Below, one piece after another: positions 61,346-64,000 of a stretch of DNA of 64,000 nt. This stretch comes from Copromyces sp. CBS 386.78 (lineage: Eukaryota; Ascomycota; Sordariomycetes; Sordariales; Sordariaceae): assembly GCA_030685235.1 (NCBI GenBank), contig MU839228.1, forward strand, positions 1 through 64,000, in the 5' to 3' direction. Every line of letters begins with the position of its first letter. Position 1 is the first letter of the stretch. The notes beneath the pieces were generated by a model. It searched no databases. It was given only the letters and a program-made list of their open reading frames with translations, and had not been told where the DNA came from. The position numbers were made by a program, and so were the translations under genes.

Positions 61346-62460
61346 ATTATTATTATATACAACGGCGACGGCGACGTTGTTACAAGTAACCATCATTTTA
61401 CAGGGTTAGGGATTAGTATAGCACTGCCCGTGGAGGGAACCCTATATAGAGCTCCCTATACGGGCTGTTAGGCACTGCCCGTATATGGAAGTGGCACTGC
61501 CCGCCGAGGGAGTCTCATTATTAAACAAACCCTAATAATTTAGCTTACGGCGGTAGGCGACTTCGTAAGGGTTATTATCGTATTAGTTTTCTTATTAGGT
61601 TTTTCGAAGAATAATAATAAAAGTCTTACCCTCTTATTCTTTTTACCTTATATTATATAAAGTCTTTCTATAAGCGGTTCCCCTATTACTTTATCTTCGT
61701 CTAAATCCAACTCGGAATTATTAAACTTATTATTTAGAACGTCGATTAGTTTAACTAATTTAATTAGTTTAACGGACTTAACGGGCCTAAGAATCGGCTT
61801 AGGCGGTTACTTATCCTTCCCTAATCTAGCATTTTACTTTCGCTCAATATTTTCTTCGTTAATACAATCTTATTCCTCTAATTAAACTTTCCGAAATTCC
61901 TCGGCCTTTAACTCTTCTAAACGCTTATATTCTTATTCACGGGTTTCTTCAGTAGCCCGCTCGAAAATATTAAGACGCTATATATTAAATTCGCTTACAA
62001 TTATACTTTCGGTATTACGTATATAATTTTACTACGACGATCCTTATTGTAATAACCCTTTATTACGCTTCTAGGCGGGGATAATCTTCTTTTTACCTTA
62101 CTAACTTTATTAAGATTACTAGGATTATTGGGATTACTAACTTTACTAGGCTTATTAGGCTAGGGTAAATAGGTATTGGGGGGGAAATTGGCCTTGACTA
62201 CGATTGTAACCTAGAAGAGGCATTTACTAGCCTTATTAGCTACGACCGCTACGATTAAGAGGGGATGGATATTAGCCTTGACTACGACTATTATGAGGAC
62301 TAAGAAGGGAAGGATATTAGTTTTATTAGTTACGACCGCTACGATTAAAAGGGGGGTTTTGGCTACAATTAAGAGGATTAAGAGGGGAGGGATATTAGCC
62401 TTGGCTACGATTAGAAGGAGGAGGGGGGTATTATAGTTATCGGCTTAATAATTAAGTTTA

Positions 62461-63390
62461 GTATTTAACGGAGCTACTATAAGGTAGGAAACTTAATATA
62501 TCTTATAGCGGTAATATATTTAGGCGAAGTATAATATCTTATATTGGATACTATTAATATTATTAATATTATTTATAATATTATTACTATCTATAGTACT
62601 ATTATTATTTATAATATTATTAATTATAACGGCTATATAATATTATATTAAGGGTAGTAATAGGTTGCTAGGGGGGTTAGCGAGGAAGAAATTAGTAGGG
62701 AGGAAATTAGCGGGTTACCGTCTAAGAATCCTTAGTTAAAAGATCGGTTAAACTTAGTATAGTAGACTTAATATATATTGTAATATTCTTTTTAAAAAAA
62801 TTTTTAACTACGGTCCGAAAACTCAGTCTAATTAATAAGGAGATATTGTATTAACCCTAGAAGAATACTATTAGTATTATATCGATAGTAATATATAAAT
62901 AGGTATTAACTTATTTAGGCCTATATTTTAAAGATTTATTAATAAGTACTTATATTAGTTATATCGAAGGTTCGGTTATATATGTAAGCGCTTATACTAA
63001 CTTCGTTAAGTTTATAGTAAGCGACGTAAATATATTACTAGTAATTTACTATTGTAATTCCTTATTATAATCGACGTTTCTTTCGTCGTAATATTCTTCG
63101 GTAGGGTCGTTATTATTATTATTATCTTAGTAACCTTCGAAGCTAACGGTCCTTTACGCGGGTTTTCTCTTCCTCTTTATAAAGCCCTCCATCTAGAATA
63201 AATAATATTAATTATAGTCGTACGCGATATTAGATTAGGGTAATAATATTTACGGTAATTTACAAAATAATTCGAATTCGGATTCATTATTCGAATTTCG
63301 TCGCTTATATAATAAGGGGCAGTATTACTTATCGCAATTAAAGAAGGGGAGAAAATTTGAGGGGGAAATTTAACGATACGAATATTATAC
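62461..63390. other. R interior, coding status unresolved
   Basis: AT-rich sequence with TATTATTAATATTATTAT-type runs (62550-62640). Short coding-like stretches appear on the plus strand (63120-63200) and upstream of the minus-strand frame. None is long enough to call. Confidence 0.4.
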
Positions 63391-63394
63391 TCGT

Positions 63395-63632
63395 ATTCGT
63401 TAAAGGAGTTTTAAGGAGGAAGGAGAAAGTTTAAGAGGGGAGAAAGTTCGAGAATAAATTTGAGAGGGGAAAGTTTGAGAGGAGGGAGAAAATTTGAGAA
63501 AAGGTTTAAGAGGGGAGAAAGTTTGAGAGAAGGTTTGAGAGGGGAGAAAGTTTGAGAGAAGGTTTAAGAGGGGAGAAAGTTTGAGAGAAGGTTTGAGAGG
63601 GGAGAAAGTTTAAGAGGGGAGAAAGTTCGGCG
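63395..63632 (+). repeat. Polypurine minisatellite (GAAAGTTTGAGAGAAGGTTTGAGAGGGGA)
   Basis: Purine-rich repeats of about 29 bp and a shorter 17 bp variant run almost without C on the plus strand. Similar units start at 63395. The opposite strand gives a false open frame (63564-63767). Confidence 0.9.
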
Positions 63633-64000
63633 GATTGAAAATTTGGCGGATCGATAAGGCGGACTAGAAATATATTTGCCTAATCTTCGCTTAACTTTAA
63701 TTGCGCAGTACTTTCGAAGGTTAAGATGAAAAGGCGGCGGCGGGGCAATAATAATAATAGGTGACAATTACTTATTAATAATAATATAAGTATAATTACG
63801 AGAATTCTACCGCCTTCTAATAATGTAAGCGGGGTAATTATTTACTACTTATTCTAGCCGACGTGAATAGTATTAAAATTTAGACGGACGGCGGGTATTA
63901 AGTCGGTTAATATCCGCCGCAATACGAAATAATAAAGTATTAAATCGTTTATAATTCCGGCCGTCTTTAGTCGGTAAATAATATCCGCTACAATACGAGA
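63633..64000. other. Right margin, unassigned
   Basis: CGG-containing sequence with some preserved GC (GGCGGCGGCGGGG at 63731). A minus-strand coding-like stretch (FRIAADINRLNTRRPSKF, about 63940-63890) is visible. It may be part of R's protein or another element. The window ends here. Confidence 0.35.

Larger units (their letters stand above)
57634..61516 (+). mobile_element. MULE K (3.88 kb), long TIRs, 8 bp TSD ATTATTAA
   Basis: The ends are perfect at GAGACTCCCTCGGCGGGCAG, and the inverted repeats extend over about 110 bp with blocks such as AGCCCGTATAGGGAGCTC. The TSD ATTATTAA lies at 57626-57633 and 61517-61524. It carries a plus-strand Mutator-like transposase and is the only long member of a family that includes K' and K''. 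It was inserted into the long minus-strand frame of R. A ~0.5 kb module (60838-61345), absent from K'', lies near its right end. Confidence 0.9.
56380..62460 (-). pseudogene. Long unidentified Gln/Pro-rich, coiled-coil protein frame in R, split by MULE K
   Basis: Read on the minus strand with TAA/TAG as lost Gln, one frame starts in a Ser/Gln/Pro-rich repeat section (about 62430-62150, QYPSPLNRSGRS type). It passes a run of SQQ repeats (62165-62100) and a charged coiled coil (EETRE*EYKRLEELKAEEF, 61970-61900). It reaches PTAVS*II at 61530, where K is inserted. After K it goes on with an acidic section (NEPSDCNNELGDCNAS, YDEEDFNPLG, 57480-57410), then RYIPDFNYYETPRYINIPRN. It ends in FKSLISNWINKRTFD and KAASYILIDPDKLLPFLR before a stop near 56380. 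I recognise no family. It may be R's own protein or a captured host gene. Confidence 0.5.
54439..64000. mobile_element. R: large unidentified element, left end at 54439, right end outside the window
   Basis: N's gag stops abruptly at 54438. The new sequence begins GAGAAACTCTATTTGTACGG, close to the ends of MITE 1 (GGGAAACGCTATTCGCACCG) and MITE 2 (GAGAAAGTCTTTTCGCACCG), which have 8 bp TSDs. The motif is repeated about three times with a 22 bp period, as in the MITE ends. R spans at least 5.7 kb without K. It holds several minisatellites, a plus-strand Thr/Lys repeat region and a long minus-strand frame. Its right terminus is not in the window, so its nature as one element is inferred. Confidence 0.5.

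Noticed and set aside
1..64000. CRISPR arrays, bacterial operons, riboswitches
   Set aside because: Repeats are LTRs, TIRs and minisatellites without regular unique spacers. Intron-like features, RIP marks and element types are fungal.
1..64000. An intact host gene or biosynthetic gene
   Set aside because: No frame longer than 145 codons exists, and all longer readings need many stop codons to be ignored and belong to mobile elements or to the unresolved R frame.

Overview
The window looks like an AT-rich, gene-poor transposon nest from a filamentous ascomycete (Pezizomycotina). Almost every recognisable coding frame is a transposable-element frame destroyed by changes of the repeat-induced point mutation (RIP) type. 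CpA and TpG are converted to TpA, while CpG survives in large amounts. Gln codons (CAA/CAG) and Trp codons have become TAA/TAG, and catalytic Asp codons have become Asn. I found no intact host gene, no rRNA and no CRISPR. Telomere-type TTAGGG units are scattered inside elements and do not form a telomere. The species cannot be named from this.

Left nest (about 262-30746). A 5'-truncated LINE copy (S, + strand, 262-748 and 30455-30746) was split by a minus-strand Ty3/gypsy chromovirus (A, 749-30454; TSD AGCGG/GGCGG). A itself was hit by two ~0.95 kb elements carrying a tRNA-like sequence (P1 833-1790, P2 3989-4912), two ~413 bp MITEs (2621-3034, 6634-7046), a second chromovirus of the same family (B, 8259-20274, TSD AACGG), a deleted MULE derivative (K', 20888-21560) and a full-length LINE (D, 23443-30222, 14 bp TSD) inside its 5' LTR. 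B in turn holds a MULE DNA transposon (H, 9361-13916, 61 bp TIRs, 8 bp TSD). The order of insertion is S, then A, then B, then H.

Middle nest (30747-44923). A second MULE derivative (K'', 30858-31582) lies beside a gypsy RT/RNase H fragment (Q). Next comes LINE F (minus, about 32341-44516), which holds a short gag-only LTR element (G, 33176-35418, TSD GGTAT) and another full-length LINE (E, about 35598-42377, 11 bp TSD). A third MITE (44517-44923) ends it.

Right nest (44924-64000). A plus-strand gypsy RT/RNase H relic (T) is followed by a plus-strand gypsy element (N: 5' LTR 45977-46195 and gag) that was split by a complete minus-strand relative (M, 46965-54277, TSD GCCCG). From 54439 to the window end lies an unidentified large element or locus (R). 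Its left terminus resembles the three MITEs, and its minus strand holds a Gln/Pro-rich, coiled-coil frame. R is split by an autonomous MULE (K, 57634-61516, 8 bp TSD), the parent of K' and K''. K's transposase frame and a probable 74 bp intron can still be followed.

Functionally nothing here looks able to move or be translated. The window is a record of successive LTR, LINE and DNA-transposon invasions, each then inactivated by RIP-like mutation. The least explained parts are R, the P elements with a tRNA-like core, and a ~0.5 kb module shared by H and K.
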